A DNA stretch of 64,000 nucleotides from Streptomyces sp. NBC_00353 (GCF_036108815.1 NZ_CP107985.1:2480001-2544000); one strand, 5' to 3'; shown: positions 32,878 to 42,131, numbered from the stretch's first letter. Numbers and translations are program-made. Notes: generated from the letters alone by a model not told the origin.

Positions 32878-32985
32878 GTGTTCTCTCGTTCAGGTCGTGC
32901 CCTCTCCATCTTGCTCTTGATCACCGCAATCGGGAATCCCGCATACCGCTCTCACTGTCATCACGCATCGCGATAACCTGGCACT

Positions 32986-33888
32986 ATGTACGACCCTGCA
33001 CAGCTCCGTACCTTTCTCGCCGTCGCCCAGACGCTGAGTTTCACCCAGGCCGCCCGCCGGCTCGGCGTGCGGCAGTCCACGGTGAGCCAGCATGTACGCC
33101 GGCTCGAGGACGCGACGGGACGGCAGTTGTTCACCCGGGACACGCACCGGGTCGATCTCACCGGGGACGGCGAGGCGATGCTCGGCTTCGCCCGGACGAT
33201 CCTGCAGGCCCATGAGCGGGCAGCGGCGTTCTTCACCGGTACCCGGCTGCGCGGGCGGCTGCGGTTCGGGGCCTCCGAGGACTTCGTGCTGACCCGGATG
33301 CCGGAGATCCTGGAGTCGTTCCGCCGCGACCACCCTGAGGTCGAGCTGGAGCTGACCGTGGAGCTCTCCGGGACGCTGCACCGGCAGCTGGCGGCGGGCC
33401 GGCTCGATCTGGTCCTCGCCAAGCGGCGGACCGGCGACACGCACGGTGAGCTGGTCTGGCAGGACACGCTGACCTGGATCGGCGCACCGCACGTGCGGAT
33501 CGATCCGGACCGTCCGGTGCCGCTGGTCCTCTTTCCGCCGCCGGGCATCACCCGGGCGCGCGCCCTGGAGGTGCTGGAGGAGCACGGCCGGTCGTGGCGG
33601 GTCGCCTGTACGAGTACGAGCCTCAGCGGACTGATCGCGGCGGCCCATGCCGGGCTGGGCGTGATGGCGCACACCCGCGGCCTCATCCCGCCGGGACTGA
33701 CCCCGGTGCCGGCCAGGGCGGGTCTGCCGGAGCTCGGCGATGTGGACTTCGTCCTGCTGCACGGCCGCCGCCGGGACGCGGCGCAGGAGGCGGCGGACGC
33801 GCTCGCGGCGGCGATCCTGGCGGGAGGCGACCGGCTGATGCGCTCCGTCGGCGGGATCAACGCAATAAGCGGCCGCGAGGGCGCGTGA
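32986..33888 (+). CDS. LysR family transcriptional regulator
   Basis: The 300-residue protein has an N-terminal helix-turn-helix (LRTFLAVAQTLSFTQAARRL, VRQSTVSQHVRRLEDATGRQLF) and a two-lobed ligand-binding domain from about residue 90. The ATG at 32986 lacks a ribosome site, and a -10-like TAACCT lies about 10 bases upstream, so a leaderless transcript is possible. ATCGCGAT (32967-32974) in the 108-base divergent region is a candidate operator. It likely regulates the BASS transporter gene opposite. Confidence 0.87.
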   Translation: MYDPAQLRTFLAVAQTLSFTQAARRLGVRQSTVSQHVRRLEDATGRQLFTRDTHRVDLTGDGEAMLGFARTILQAHERAAAFFTGTRLRGRLRFGASEDFVLTRMPEILESFRRDHPEVELELTVELSGTLHRQLAAGRLDLVLAKRRTGDTHGELVWQDTLTWIGAPHVRIDPDRPVPLVLFPPPGITRARALEVLEEHGRSWRVACTSTSLSGLIAAAHAGLGVMAHTRGLIPPGLTPVPARAGLPELGDVDFVLLHGRRRDAAQEAADALAAAILAGGDRLMRSVGGINAISGREGA

Positions 33889-34092
33889 CCGAGGCGTACA
33901 GATTCGGTGGAGATTCCGGCGCAAGCTACTTACTCCTCCGTCAGATGTGCGCCCGAGCCTTGCCCATGTGGCCGGATATTTGTGGCTGACCTGTGCAGAT
34001 GCCACGGTTTCCGGAGCCTCCGGGCCCTCCCGCCGCGCCGCCCGATCAGGTAGCGTCACGGCGCTGTGCGGAGCGCCACAAGGAGCAGTTCA

Positions 34093-35916
34093 TTGCGCGA
34101 GTTCACGGTCCCACCCATGGCGGCCGCGCCCCACGTCGGCGGTCTGGCTGATGTCGTCTTCGACTACCCGGAGGAGGACCCGCATCGGATTGCGCTCGGC
34201 CGGAAGGACGCGAGCGGACGCTGGCGTGACATCACCGCCGCGACGTTCCGTGACGAAGTGCTGGCCCTCGCCAAGGGGCTGATCGCCCACGGAGTCCGGT
34301 TCGGTGACCGGGTCGCGCTGATGTCCCGAACCCGCTACGAGTGGACGCTCTTCGACTTCGCGCTGTGGACGGTCGGTGCCCAGTCCGTGCCGATCTACCC
34401 GACGTCCTCGGCCGAGCAGGTCTTCTGGATGCTGCACGACGCCGATGTCTCCGCCGTCGTGGTCGAGCACGAGGACCACGCGATGACGGTCGCCTCGGTG
34501 ATCGACCGGCTGCCCGGGCTGAGGCGGCTGTGGCAGCTGGATGCCGACGCGGTGACCGAACTCGTCGACGCGGGCACCCACGTCGAGGACGAGGTGGTGC
34601 ACCGGCACCGGCGCGCGGTGACGCCCGAGTCCGTGGCGACCATCATCTACACCTCGGGTACGACGGGCCGGCCCAAGGGCTGTGTGATCACCCACGCCAA
34701 CTTCATGTTCGAGACGGACACCATGGCCTCCCGGTGGGAGTCGGTCTTCCACTCCAAACCGGGCGACGAGGCCGCCACACTCCTCTTCCTGCCCCTGGCG
34801 CATGTCTTCGGCCGGATGGTGGAGGTCACGGCGATCCGCGGCCGGGTGAAGCTGGGTCACCAGCCGGAGCTGTCGGCGAAGGCGCTGATGCCGGACCTGC
34901 TGACGTTCCGGCCGACGTTCATCCTGGCGGTGCCGTACATCTTCGAGAAGGTCTTCAACGGCGCCCGGCGCAAGGCCGAGGCGGAGGGCAAGCTCGGGCC
35001 GTTCGACAAGGCCTTCGACGTCGCGGTGAGGTACGCGGAGGCGATGGAGCACAAGGCGTTCGGAACCGGCCCGGGGCCCTCGCCGGGGCTGCGGATGCAG
35101 CACCAGTTCTTCGACAAGGTCGTGTACAAGAAGGTCCGCGAGGCAATGGGCGGCCGGGTGCGGCACGCCATGTCGGGCGGCTCCGGGATGGAGCGGCAGC
35201 TCGGTCTGTTCTTCGAGGGCGCCGGCATCACGGTGTACGAGGGGTACGGACTGACCGAGTCGACTGCGGCGGCCACCGCCAATCCGCCGGAGCGCACCCG
35301 GTACGGCACGGTCGGGCAGCCGATCCCCGGCACCACCGTGCACATCGCCGACGACGGCGAGATATGGGTGTACGGCCAGAATGTCTTCGGCGGCTATCTG
35401 GGCGACCCGAAGGCCACCGACGCGGTGCTGCACGACGGCTGGCTGGCCACCGGCGACCTGGGTGCGCTCGACGAGGACGGCTATCTGACCATCACCGGGC
35501 GGAAGAAGGAGATCCTGGTGACGTCGGGCGGCAAGAGTGTGTCGCCGGCCGGTCTGGAGGAGCGGGTGCGGGCGCATCCGCTGGTCGCGCAGTGCATCGT
35601 GGTCGGCAACGACCGGCCGTACATCGCGGCGCTGGTGACCGTGGACCAGGAATCCGTGGACCACTGGCTCTCCATGCAGGGGCGGCCGCCGATGAGGGCG
35701 GCGGACCTGGTGCGCGACCCGGATCTGGAGATGGAGGTCCGGCGGGCGGTGGTGGCGGCCAACACGGCGGTGTCGCAGGCCGAGTCGATCCGTACGTTCC
35801 GGATACTGGCGCATCAGTTCACCGAGGAGCACGGTCTGCTGACCCCGTCGCTGAAGCTGAAGCGGAAGGCGATCGAGACGACGTACGCCGCCGAGGTGGA
35901 CGCGCTGTACCGCTGA
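34093..35916 (+). CDS. Long-chain fatty acid-CoA ligase (AMP-forming)
   Basis: I place the start at the TTG at 34093, preceded by AAGGAG at seven bases, giving 607 residues. The motifs of adenylate-forming enzymes are clear: P-loop TIIYTSGTTGRPKGCVITH, YEGYGLTEST and GYLTITGRKKEILVTSGGKS. Length and layout match FadD15-type acyl-CoA synthetases, which activate fatty acids with ATP and CoA at the membrane. It stands alone, with no beta-oxidation genes beside it. An upstream GTG would add nine residues but lacks a ribosome site. Confidence 0.88.
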   Translation: MREFTVPPMAAAPHVGGLADVVFDYPEEDPHRIALGRKDASGRWRDITAATFRDEVLALAKGLIAHGVRFGDRVALMSRTRYEWTLFDFALWTVGAQSVPIYPTSSAEQVFWMLHDADVSAVVVEHEDHAMTVASVIDRLPGLRRLWQLDADAVTELVDAGTHVEDEVVHRHRRAVTPESVATIIYTSGTTGRPKGCVITHANFMFETDTMASRWESVFHSKPGDEAATLLFLPLAHVFGRMVEVTAIRGRVKLGHQPELSAKALMPDLLTFRPTFILAVPYIFEKVFNGARRKAEAEGKLGPFDKAFDVAVRYAEAMEHKAFGTGPGPSPGLRMQHQFFDKVVYKKVREAMGGRVRHAMSGGSGMERQLGLFFEGAGITVYEGYGLTESTAAATANPPERTRYGTVGQPIPGTTVHIADDGEIWVYGQNVFGGYLGDPKATDAVLHDGWLATGDLGALDEDGYLTITGRKKEILVTSGGKSVSPAGLEERVRAHPLVAQCIVVGNDRPYIAALVTVDQESVDHWLSMQGRPPMRAADLVRDPDLEMEVRRAVVAANTAVSQAESIRTFRILAHQFTEEHGLLTPSLKLKRKAIETTYAAEVDALYR

Positions 35917-36023
35917 GGCGTACCCGGGGCGCCATCCTGAAATGCCTCTCGCCGGGAATGCATCACGGCCCGTGATCGTTGACCCTGGGAATACCAAACC
36001 GACGACGTAAGGATCGACCGCTC

Positions 36024-36860
36024 GTGAGCCAGGTCCCCTCCATCACCCTCAACAATGGCGTCGAGATGCCGCAGCTCGGTTTCGGTGTCTGGCAGGTGCC
36101 GGACACCGAGGCGGCGAAGGCGGTCAGGACAGCCATCGAGTCCGGGTACCGGAGCATCGACACCGCCGCGATCTACGAGAACGAGCAGGGCACGGGCGAG
36201 GCCATCGCCACCTCCGGTGTCGCCCGTGAAGAGCTGTTCGTCACCACGAAGCTGTGGAACAGCCAGCAGGGCTACGACGCCACCCTGCGGGCGTTCGACG
36301 CCTCGCTCGACAAGCTGGGTCTCGACTATGTCGACCTGTACCTGATCCACTGGCCGGTGCCGGCCAAGGACGCGTACATCGACACGTACAAGGCCTTCGA
36401 GAAGATCTACGCCGACGGCCGCGCGAAGGCCATCGGTGTCTCGAACTTCCTGCCCGAGCACCTGGAGCGGCTGCTCGGCGAGACCTCCGTGGTCCCCGTG
36501 ATCAACCAGATCGAGCTGCACCCGCAGCTCCAGCAGGCGGAGTCCCGCGCCTTCCACGCCAAGCACGGCATCGCGACCGAGGCCTGGTCGCCGCTGGGTC
36601 AGGGCAAGGGCCTCCTGGAGGTCCCGACGGTCGTCGCGGTCGCCCAGAAGCACGGTCGCACGCCCGCGCAGGTGGTGCTCCGCTGGCACATCCAGACAGG
36701 CAATGTGGTGATCCCGAAGTCCGTGACGCCGTCGCGGATCGCGGAGAACCTCGATGTGTTCGGCTTCGAGCTGGACGCCGACGACCTCGCCGCGTTCGCC
36801 GCGCTGGACGAGGGCAAGCGCATCGGCCCGAACCCGGGCGAGTTCAACCTCGGCGCCTGA
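36024..36860 (+). CDS. Aldo/keto reductase
   Basis: From the GTG at 36024 (AAGGA upstream) the protein has 278 residues, typical for the AKR5-like group. The catalytic tetrad is visible in order: Asp and Tyr in YRSIDTAAIYENE, Lys in FVTTKLWN, His in YLIHWPVP. The NADPH-binding end is VVIPKSVTPSRIAENLDVF. It reduces aldehydes or ketones, for example 2,5-diketo-D-gluconate in relatives. It is monocistronic, with a hairpin 34 bases after the stop. Confidence 0.9.
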   Translation: MSQVPSITLNNGVEMPQLGFGVWQVPDTEAAKAVRTAIESGYRSIDTAAIYENEQGTGEAIATSGVAREELFVTTKLWNSQQGYDATLRAFDASLDKLGLDYVDLYLIHWPVPAKDAYIDTYKAFEKIYADGRAKAIGVSNFLPEHLERLLGETSVVPVINQIELHPQLQQAESRAFHAKHGIATEAWSPLGQGKGLLEVPTVVAVAQKHGRTPAQVVLRWHIQTGNVVIPKSVTPSRIAENLDVFGFELDADDLAAFAALDEGKRIGPNPGEFNLGA

Positions 36861-36893
36861 GCCCTGCCGCTCCACGACCGAATCACGCGGAAC

Positions 36894-36920
36894 CGCCGCC
36901 CGGCCTCGCGCCGGGCGGCG
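36894..36920 (+). terminator. Terminator of the aldo/keto reductase gene
   Basis: GCCGCCCGGC (36895-36904) and GCCGGGCGGC (36910-36919) pair perfectly around a 5-base loop, with one more C-G pair outside. Confidence 0.75.
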
Positions 36921-36950
36921 TCCGTATGCCCGAACCTGGAGGACCGCACC

Positions 36951-37433
36951 ATGAGCGGGGAGACCGCACCCGTCGTCGAACCGGGCCTGTACCGGCTGCG
37001 CAATGTGGGCAGCGGGCTGCTGCTGGAGGTGTACGGCTCCGCCAAGGGCAGTGGCGCCAATGTGCAGCAGGGCAGCGAGAAGCCGGACGGGGCGGGCGCC
37101 CAGCACTGGCAGCTCTCACCGGTGCACGAGGGCGCCGCCCTCTACCACCTGACCAACGCGCACAGCGGCAAACGGCTGGACGTCGCCAACGCCTCCACGG
37201 AGAACGGCGCCAATGTCCAGCAGTGGAAGGCCAACAACTACGGCGCCCAGGAATGGCTGGTCGAACAGCACCTGGATGCGCCGGGCACCGTGACCCTGGT
37301 CAGCTTCATCAGCGGACTCGTCCTCGAAGTGGCCGACGGCAGCACCGCGGACGGCGCCAACGTCCAGCAGTGGGAGGACACCGACTCCCCCGGCCAGTGG
37401 TGGCAGTTGGAACCGGTGCCCCAGGTGCGCTGA
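36951..37433 (+). CDS. Ricin-type beta-trefoil lectin domain protein
   Basis: The 160-residue protein is a single ricin-B-like beta-trefoil. Three internal repeats of about 47-50 residues each contain a GANVQQ core (GANVQQG, GANVQQWK, GANVQQWE). There is no signal peptide and no attached enzyme domain, unlike most Streptomyces trefoils that sit on secreted hydrolases. GGAGG precedes the ATG at suitable spacing. Carbohydrate binding is expected; the role inside the cell is unknown. Confidence 0.85.
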   Translation: MSGETAPVVEPGLYRLRNVGSGLLLEVYGSAKGSGANVQQGSEKPDGAGAQHWQLSPVHEGAALYHLTNAHSGKRLDVANASTENGANVQQWKANNYGAQEWLVEQHLDAPGTVTLVSFISGLVLEVADGSTADGANVQQWEDTDSPGQWWQLEPVPQVR

Positions 37434-37627
37434 GGGCTTTCCCGTAATCCCTGGTGGATCAGCGCACGGTATCGGATGCGGCGCATCGCAAGGCGGAGCG
37501 GCGTCCTCATACCGGTCGTATTCGGGCGTTCCGACAACGGAGGGGGTATCCCCGTGCCGTTGAGGCTACAGGGGAGAGGTGCCGTGGCTGTCGACGTGCG
37601 CCCGCCAGGGACTACGGGACAGCCGCC

Positions 37628-38557
37628 CTAGGCGCGCCGGGCCAGGTGGACCGTGCGTGCCGTGAGCAGGAAGACGTCCGGGCGGTGGCGCAGCCCGGCC
37701 GGGTCGTCGGGGTCGAGCAGCCGGTCGAGTGCGGCGAGGTCGTCGGCGGTGAGCGCGTCGCCGAACATGTCGCGCCGCCAGGCGAATTCGGCGATGACAT
37801 GGTCGCGGGCCTGGTCGGAGAGTGGTGCGGGCAGGTCGAGCAGGAAGCTGCGGGTGCCCTGCGGGGCCAGCCCCACCGCGGTGAACAGGGCCCTCCAGTC
37901 CTCGATCTCCCGCTTGGCGTCCGGAAGGGACGCCCGCATCTCCTCGAACCAGTCCGCGGTCACCGCGTCGAGCCTCGCCTCCAGGCCCGGCCGGCCGAAC
38001 CCGATGTCACGCGGCAGCTGACGGGGCGGCAGCCCGCCCTCGACGAGGGCGACGGTGCCACCCGGGCGCAGCAGCCCCGCGAAACCGGCGAGGACGGCGC
38101 GCTGGTCACCCATGTGGTGCAGCGCGTTGCCCGCCCAGATCAGGTCCGCGTCCCCCAGCTTCGCCAGTTCGTCCGGGAGCTCCGCGTGCAGCGTACGGAC
38201 GCGGTCACCGAGGCCGAGCCGTTCGGCGCGGGCCCGGGTGCGCTCCAGCAGCGCCGGGGTGCCGTCCACGGCGACGACTTCCGCTTCCGGGAACGCCTCG
38301 GCGAGCAGACACGCGATCACGCCGGGGCCGCTGCCGATGTCGAGGACCCGGCGTACCCGCGGGGCGGTGGGAAGGCCGGCGATCCAGCGGGTGGCCTCCT
38401 GGTACTGCGGGCTGCTGAGCTCGGCGTTCCGCTCCAGGAGCGGGCTCATGACGTCCCAGTCGATGTCGGTGGTGTCGTGGTGAGGGCTGTGCGCGGCACG
38501 GTCGTGCCGACCGTGGGCGGTGTCGTGGTGGGGGCCGTGATCGGCATGCTTCGTCAT
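37628..38557 (-). CDS. SAM-dependent methyltransferase with a histidine-rich N-terminus
   Basis: The 309-residue protein begins with a tail holding nine histidines in its first 27 residues. A class I methyltransferase fold follows: SAM motif VLDIGSGPGVIACLL, then VVAVDGTPALLERT, LIWAGNALHHMGD and LRPGGTVALVEGG. It may methylate a small molecule; the His-rich tail could bind a metal. An inverted repeat lies just upstream of its start (38587-38607). No operon partner is evident, since the next gene lies 131 bases away. Confidence 0.8.
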   Translation of the reverse strand: MTKHADHGPHHDTAHGRHDRAAHSPHHDTTDIDWDVMSPLLERNAELSSPQYQEATRWIAGLPTAPRVRRVLDIGSGPGVIACLLAEAFPEAEVVAVDGTPALLERTRARAERLGLGDRVRTLHAELPDELAKLGDADLIWAGNALHHMGDQRAVLAGFAGLLRPGGTVALVEGGLPPRQLPRDIGFGRPGLEARLDAVTADWFEEMRASLPDAKREIEDWRALFTAVGLAPQGTRSFLLDLPAPLSDQARDHVIAEFAWRRDMFGDALTADDLAALDRLLDPDDPAGLRHRPDVFLLTARTVHLARRA

Positions 38558-38584
38558 GCGGACAAGACTCGCCCCGTGTCAGGT

Positions 38585-38616
38585 GTCCGGCAAAGCTTTG
38601 TTGCCGGTCCGGCAAA
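38585..38616. promoter_or_regulatory. Inverted and direct repeats upstream of the His-rich methyltransferase
   Basis: CCGGCAA (38587-38593) and TTGCCGG (38601-38607) form a perfect inverted repeat around the palindrome CAAAGCTTTG (38591-38600). GTCCGGCAAA occurs twice (38585-38594, 38607-38616), 22 bases apart. This lies 30-60 bases upstream of the start at 38557, where a promoter and operator would be expected. Confidence 0.5.
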
Positions 38617-38688
38617 CCGTCGTTCCTCGCGTCACTCATACGCTTGGGCGCCGTGTGCGGACCATCCGTGGAGCACGGTCTCCCGCCG

Positions 38689-39432
38689 TCAGTCCCGGCG
38701 GCGGAACACCAGCAACCGGTACTCCGGGTCGCGGCGCGGCCGGTCCGGGTCGGGCAGGGCCAGCAGCGCCGCCGCGAGCCGTTCGGCCGCCGCCCCCGAC
38801 AGCTCCAGACGCGAGACGAAATCGCCCCTGCGTACACTTCGCGCCGCCGCCTGCGGTGTCCGCCCCTGTCCATGGCCGAGGAAGCGGGCCTCCCCCACCA
38901 CGTCGAGCCCGGCTTCCGCCCCGTACGGGACGACCAGTTCCTCGCTGTCCGACGGCTTCGGCCTCAGATAGGGGGCGAACGCCTCGTCGATGTCGCTGCC
39001 CACGTCGTGCGCCGCGTCCTTGTCGACCGTGGTGACGAACACCCCGCCGGGCCGCAGTACCCGGGCCGCCTCGGACACCACCGCCCGGACCTCCCCCGCT
39101 CCCCGCAGCAGATGCAGCAGCCAGATCGCACCGACCGCGTCGACCGTCGCCGCGCCCAAGGGCAGACACCGCGCGTCGGCGAGCGCCACCGCGCCGATCC
39201 GCTGCCGGGCGAGCCGCGCCATTCCGTACGACGCATCGGTGCCCAACACCTTCAGTCCGGGCCGGGCCGCCGCGATCCGCTGGGTGACCAGCCCCGTACC
39301 GCAGCCGATGTCCAGCAGCGTGCGCGCGGACTCCGGGACCAGGCCCAGCACGGCGCGGGCTGCGGACTCGGCCCTGGGCACGCCACCGCGGGTCGCGTCG
39401 TAGACAGCCGCCTCGGTGTCGTAGTCGAGCAT
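38689..39432 (-). CDS. Class I SAM-dependent methyltransferase
   Basis: The 247-residue protein has a UbiE/Methyltransf_11-like fold: YDTEAAVYDATRGGVPRAE, SAM motif LLDIGCGTGLVTQRI, VLGTDASYGMARLA and RVLRPGGVFVTTVD. It probably methylates a small molecule; the substrate is unknown. It lies downstream of the LysR-domain gene on the same strand with a 63-base gap, so it could share transcription. Confidence 0.82.
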   Translation of the reverse strand: MLDYDTEAAVYDATRGGVPRAESAARAVLGLVPESARTLLDIGCGTGLVTQRIAAARPGLKVLGTDASYGMARLARQRIGAVALADARCLPLGAATVDAVGAIWLLHLLRGAGEVRAVVSEAARVLRPGGVFVTTVDKDAAHDVGSDIDEAFAPYLRPKPSDSEELVVPYGAEAGLDVVGEARFLGHGQGRTPQAAARSVRRGDFVSRLELSGAAAERLAAALLALPDPDRPRRDPEYRLLVFRRRD

Positions 39433-39495
39433 GCCGCCGACTGTAGGACACCGGCCGGACCTCGGTGGGCGCTGCCGGAAAACTCCGGATACGCG

Positions 39496-40260
39496 CTACG
39501 ACCGACGGCGCGGCTTGCCGCGCTTGCCGCCCTTCGGACCGCCGGAACCACCCCGTGGGCTCTTGCCGGCCGACTTGCCGGCCGCGGGCTTCCGCCGTGC
39601 GTCGCCCGCGTCGGGGCGCTTGCGCTGCTTCGGCTGGGGCGGGGTGGCGGTGCGGCCACGGGTGCTGTTCACGGTCCGCCCCCGGACGATCCCGATGAAG
39701 TCCTCCACCATGTCGGTGGTTGCGTCCTCCGGCCACGACAGTGCGATGCGCGACTCGGGAACGCCGGTGACCGGCCGGTACGTGAGGTCCTTGCGGTGGT
39801 GCAGGCGGGCCAGCGACTGCGGGACGATCAGCAGTCCCACTCCTGCCGCCACCAGTTCGATGGCGTCCGCCGTCGTGGCGGGGCGCTCGATCGCGGGCCG
39901 TCCCGGCGGACGCTCCCAGTCGAGGGTGTCGTCGAGGGGATGCAGCACGATCTCGTCGGCCAGATCCTCGGCGGACACCTCGTCGACCGCTGCCGCGATG
40001 TGGTCCTTCGGGATCACGACCACCGTCGTCTCGGTGTACAGGGGGATCGCGCTGAGGTCCGTCCGGTCGATCGGCAGCCGCACGAATCCCGCGTCGGCGC
40101 CGCCGTCCCGCAGCACGTCGGATGCCTCCGCGGCGGTCACCGCGACGAGGGTCAGTGGGATCTCGGGCAGCCGCTCGTTCCAGATACGCACCCACTTGGT
40201 CGGCGTCACGCCTGGTACATACGCGAGCCGGAAAGAAGGGGGGATCTCGGAGCCTGTCAC
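39496..40260 (-). CDS. Free-standing LysR-type substrate-binding domain protein with basic tail
   Basis: The 254-residue protein matches only the ligand-binding half of LysR regulators: FRLAYVPGVTPTKWVRIW, then GADAGFVRLP, TTVVVIPKDH and VAAGVGLLIVPQSLARL. No helix-turn-helix precedes it. After about residue 205 comes a Lys/Arg/Gly-rich tail (GKSAGKSPRGGSGGPKGGKR) that could touch nucleic acid. It is divergent from a DUF5997 gene only 58 bases away. The two may be functional partners, with DUF5997 giving the DNA contact; that is inference. Confidence 0.8.
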   Translation of the reverse strand: MTGSEIPPSFRLAYVPGVTPTKWVRIWNERLPEIPLTLVAVTAAEASDVLRDGGADAGFVRLPIDRTDLSAIPLYTETTVVVIPKDHIAAAVDEVSAEDLADEIVLHPLDDTLDWERPPGRPAIERPATTADAIELVAAGVGLLIVPQSLARLHHRKDLTYRPVTGVPESRIALSWPEDATTDMVEDFIGIVRGRTVNSTRGRTATPPQPKQRKRPDAGDARRKPAAGKSAGKSPRGGSGGPKGGKRGKPRRRS

Positions 40261-40318
40261 CCCGCCAGGTTACCGGTCGTGGTCGGAGGTCTCGCACACG
40301 CTCGCTACTCTTGACACC

Positions 40319-40711
40319 ATGACGTCGCACCAGACCACCCAGACCATGAAGCCCGCAACCGCGGCGAAGAAACTGGGTGTGTACCTCGAGGCCACCCCCG
40401 CCGAGTTCCAGGAGGGTGTCGTCTCGCGCAGCGAGCTCAACGCGCTGCAGGCCGATCCGCCCGAGTGGCTGCAGGAACTGCGGCGCAACGGCCCCCACCC
40501 CCGTCCGGTGGTCGCGGCGAAGCTCGGCATCTCCATCTCGGGTCTCGCGCGTGGCGGCATCACGGACGCCCTCACCACGGAACAGATCGAGGCGTTGAAG
40601 AAGGACCTTCCCGAGTGGCTGCAGAAGGAACGCGCCATCCAGGCCGAGGTCCGGAAGGAAGCGGTCCGCATCAAGGAGAAGAACGCGGAGCAGGACGACC
40701 GGACTCGCTGA
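40319..40711 (+). CDS. DUF5997 family protein
   Basis: The 130-residue, mostly helical protein has a central stretch, PRPVVAAKLGISISGLARGG at about residues 61-80, that resembles a helix-turn-helix, then a helix-rich acidic/basic end. No ribosome site precedes the ATG, and a -10-like TACTCT lies about 14 bases upstream, suggesting a leaderless message. Such proteins are widespread in actinobacteria. The function is unknown. It sits back to back with a LysR ligand-domain protein, which hints at shared regulation or a two-part regulator. Confidence 0.75.
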   Translation: MTSHQTTQTMKPATAAKKLGVYLEATPAEFQEGVVSRSELNALQADPPEWLQELRRNGPHPRPVVAAKLGISISGLARGGITDALTTEQIEALKKDLPEWLQKERAIQAEVRKEAVRIKEKNAEQDDRTR

Positions 40712-40757
40712 CCTCCCTCCCCCGCGCTCGACGGCTGCGGACGCGGCCGTCGCCGCG

Positions 40758-40859
40758 GTGAGCGGGCACACCCGGGCGGCGTACGCGGACGCGATGGAGC
40801 GCAGCGACACCGATGCGCGTTGGCTCGCCGCGCACCCCCGGTTCGGCGCGGCGCCCTGA
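40758..40859 (+). other. Short unexplained coding-like frame
   Basis: A GTG-started 33-codon frame reads SGHTRAAYADAMERSDTDAR and ends FGAAP, with amino acid use typical of a real protein. It is too short to assign and has no clear ribosome site. It could be a small protein or the end of a decayed gene. Confidence 0.25.
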
Positions 40860-40953
40860 CGAGCGCTGCACCCTGGTTCTGCCACCGCGCCATCGCGCCC
40901 TGCGTGGCGCCCCCCGTTCCATCACTGGCGTTACGTGCGTCACTCGCGCTTCG

Positions 40954-41259
40954 TCAGTGCGCGCCGTGTCCCGTAGCGACCGCCTCCACCCGCGCCGCCA
41001 GCGTCAGGTCCTTCTCGGTGACCGCACCGCCCGCATCGTGCGTGTGCACGGCCAGGGCAACAGTGTTGTATCCGAGCGTCAGATCGGAGTGATGGTTCAG
41101 CTCGTCCTGGATCTGGGCGACATGGACGGCCAGTGCGGCGGCGGCGAAGTGCGAGGCGAGCCGGTAGGTACGGGTGATCCGGTCACCCTCCAGCGCCCAT
41201 CCGGGCAGCTCGCTCAGCCGGTCCTCGATCTCTTTCTGCGACAGCGGTTCGGTGGGCAC
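40954..41259 (-). CDS. 4a-hydroxytetrahydrobiopterin dehydratase (pterin carbinolamine dehydratase)
   Basis: The 101-residue protein has the full family length. It contains LSELPGWALEGDRITRTY, HVAQIQDELNHHSDLTLGYN with the catalytic His pair, and VALAVHTHDAGGAVTEKD. PCD recycles pterin cofactor after aromatic amino acid hydroxylation, or acts in molybdopterin-related pathways. It starts at the GTG at 41259 and is divergent from an XRE regulator, with 62 bases between. No hydroxylase lies nearby. Confidence 0.9.
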   Translation of the reverse strand: MPTEPLSQKEIEDRLSELPGWALEGDRITRTYRLASHFAAAALAVHVAQIQDELNHHSDLTLGYNTVALAVHTHDAGGAVTEKDLTLAARVEAVATGHGAH

Positions 41260-41321
41260 GGGGCGGCTCCCTCACGAGGTCGGTTGCTGATGGGCGGTGG
41301 CGGTGACGTTACGGTCTCCGT

Positions 41322-42131
41322 ATGACAACTGTCGCGCTTGACACGGGGGTAGGGCCACTGCTGCGCAGCTGGCGTCAGCAGCGGCGGATCAGCCAGCTGG
41401 AACTGGCCCTGCGCGCCGACTCCTCGGCCCGTCACATCTCCTTCATCGAGACGGGCCGTTCGCGCCCCAGCGAGGAGATGATCCTGCGGCTGGCCGATCA
41501 TCTCGACATCCCGGTCAGGGAACGCAACGCCTTGCTGGTGGTGGCCGGTTACGCGCCCCGCTACGCGGAGACCGCGCTCGACGACCCGGCGATGGGCGCG
41601 CTGCGCGACGGCATGGAGCAGCTGTTGCAGGGGTACGACCCGTATCCGGCGCTCGTCGTCGACGGCACGTACACCGTGGTGGCGGCCAATCGAGGCATCG
41701 CGATGCTGCTGGAAGGGGTGGCGGAGCATCTGCTCGCCCCGCCGCTGAACGCCATGCGGCTCACCCTTCATCCGCAGGGTCTCGCCCCGCGCATCCGTAA
41801 TCTGCGGGCGTGGCGGGCGGATCTGCTGGCGCAGATGGAGCGTCAGATCGCGCTGGCCCGTTCGGCGGAGCTGCGTGAACTGTACGAGGAGGTCGCCGCC
41901 TATCCGGTGCCGGACGGCGCCGGCGGTCAGGACGAGCCGGCGGGGCCGCCTTCGGCGCTGTCGTTCGCGCTGCCGCTGGTGATCGAGCACCACGGGCGGG
42001 TGCTGTCGTTCGTCTCCTCCATCGCGACGTTCAATACGCCGATGGATGTCACGGTGGCCGAGTTGGCGATCGAGACGTTCCTGCCCGCCGATCAGGAGAC
42101 CGCCTCGTATCTGCGGTCGCTCGCCTCCTGA
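41322..42131 (+). CDS. XRE family regulator with MmyB-like ligand domain
   Basis: The 269-residue protein has an N-terminal helix-turn-helix (LLRSWRQQRRISQLELALRA, ARHISFIETGRSRPSEEMI). An MmyB-like C-terminal domain follows (PALVVDGTYTVVAANRGIAM, FNTPMDVTVAELAIETFLP). Such regulators are abundant in Streptomyces and often control an adjacent oxidoreductase. Here the divergent neighbour is a pterin dehydratase. Confidence 0.87.
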   Translation: MTTVALDTGVGPLLRSWRQQRRISQLELALRADSSARHISFIETGRSRPSEEMILRLADHLDIPVRERNALLVVAGYAPRYAETALDDPAMGALRDGMEQLLQGYDPYPALVVDGTYTVVAANRGIAMLLEGVAEHLLAPPLNAMRLTLHPQGLAPRIRNLRAWRADLLAQMERQIALARSAELRELYEEVAAYPVPDGAGGQDEPAGPPSALSFALPLVIEHHGRVLSFVSSIATFNTPMDVTVAELAIETFLPADQETASYLRSLAS

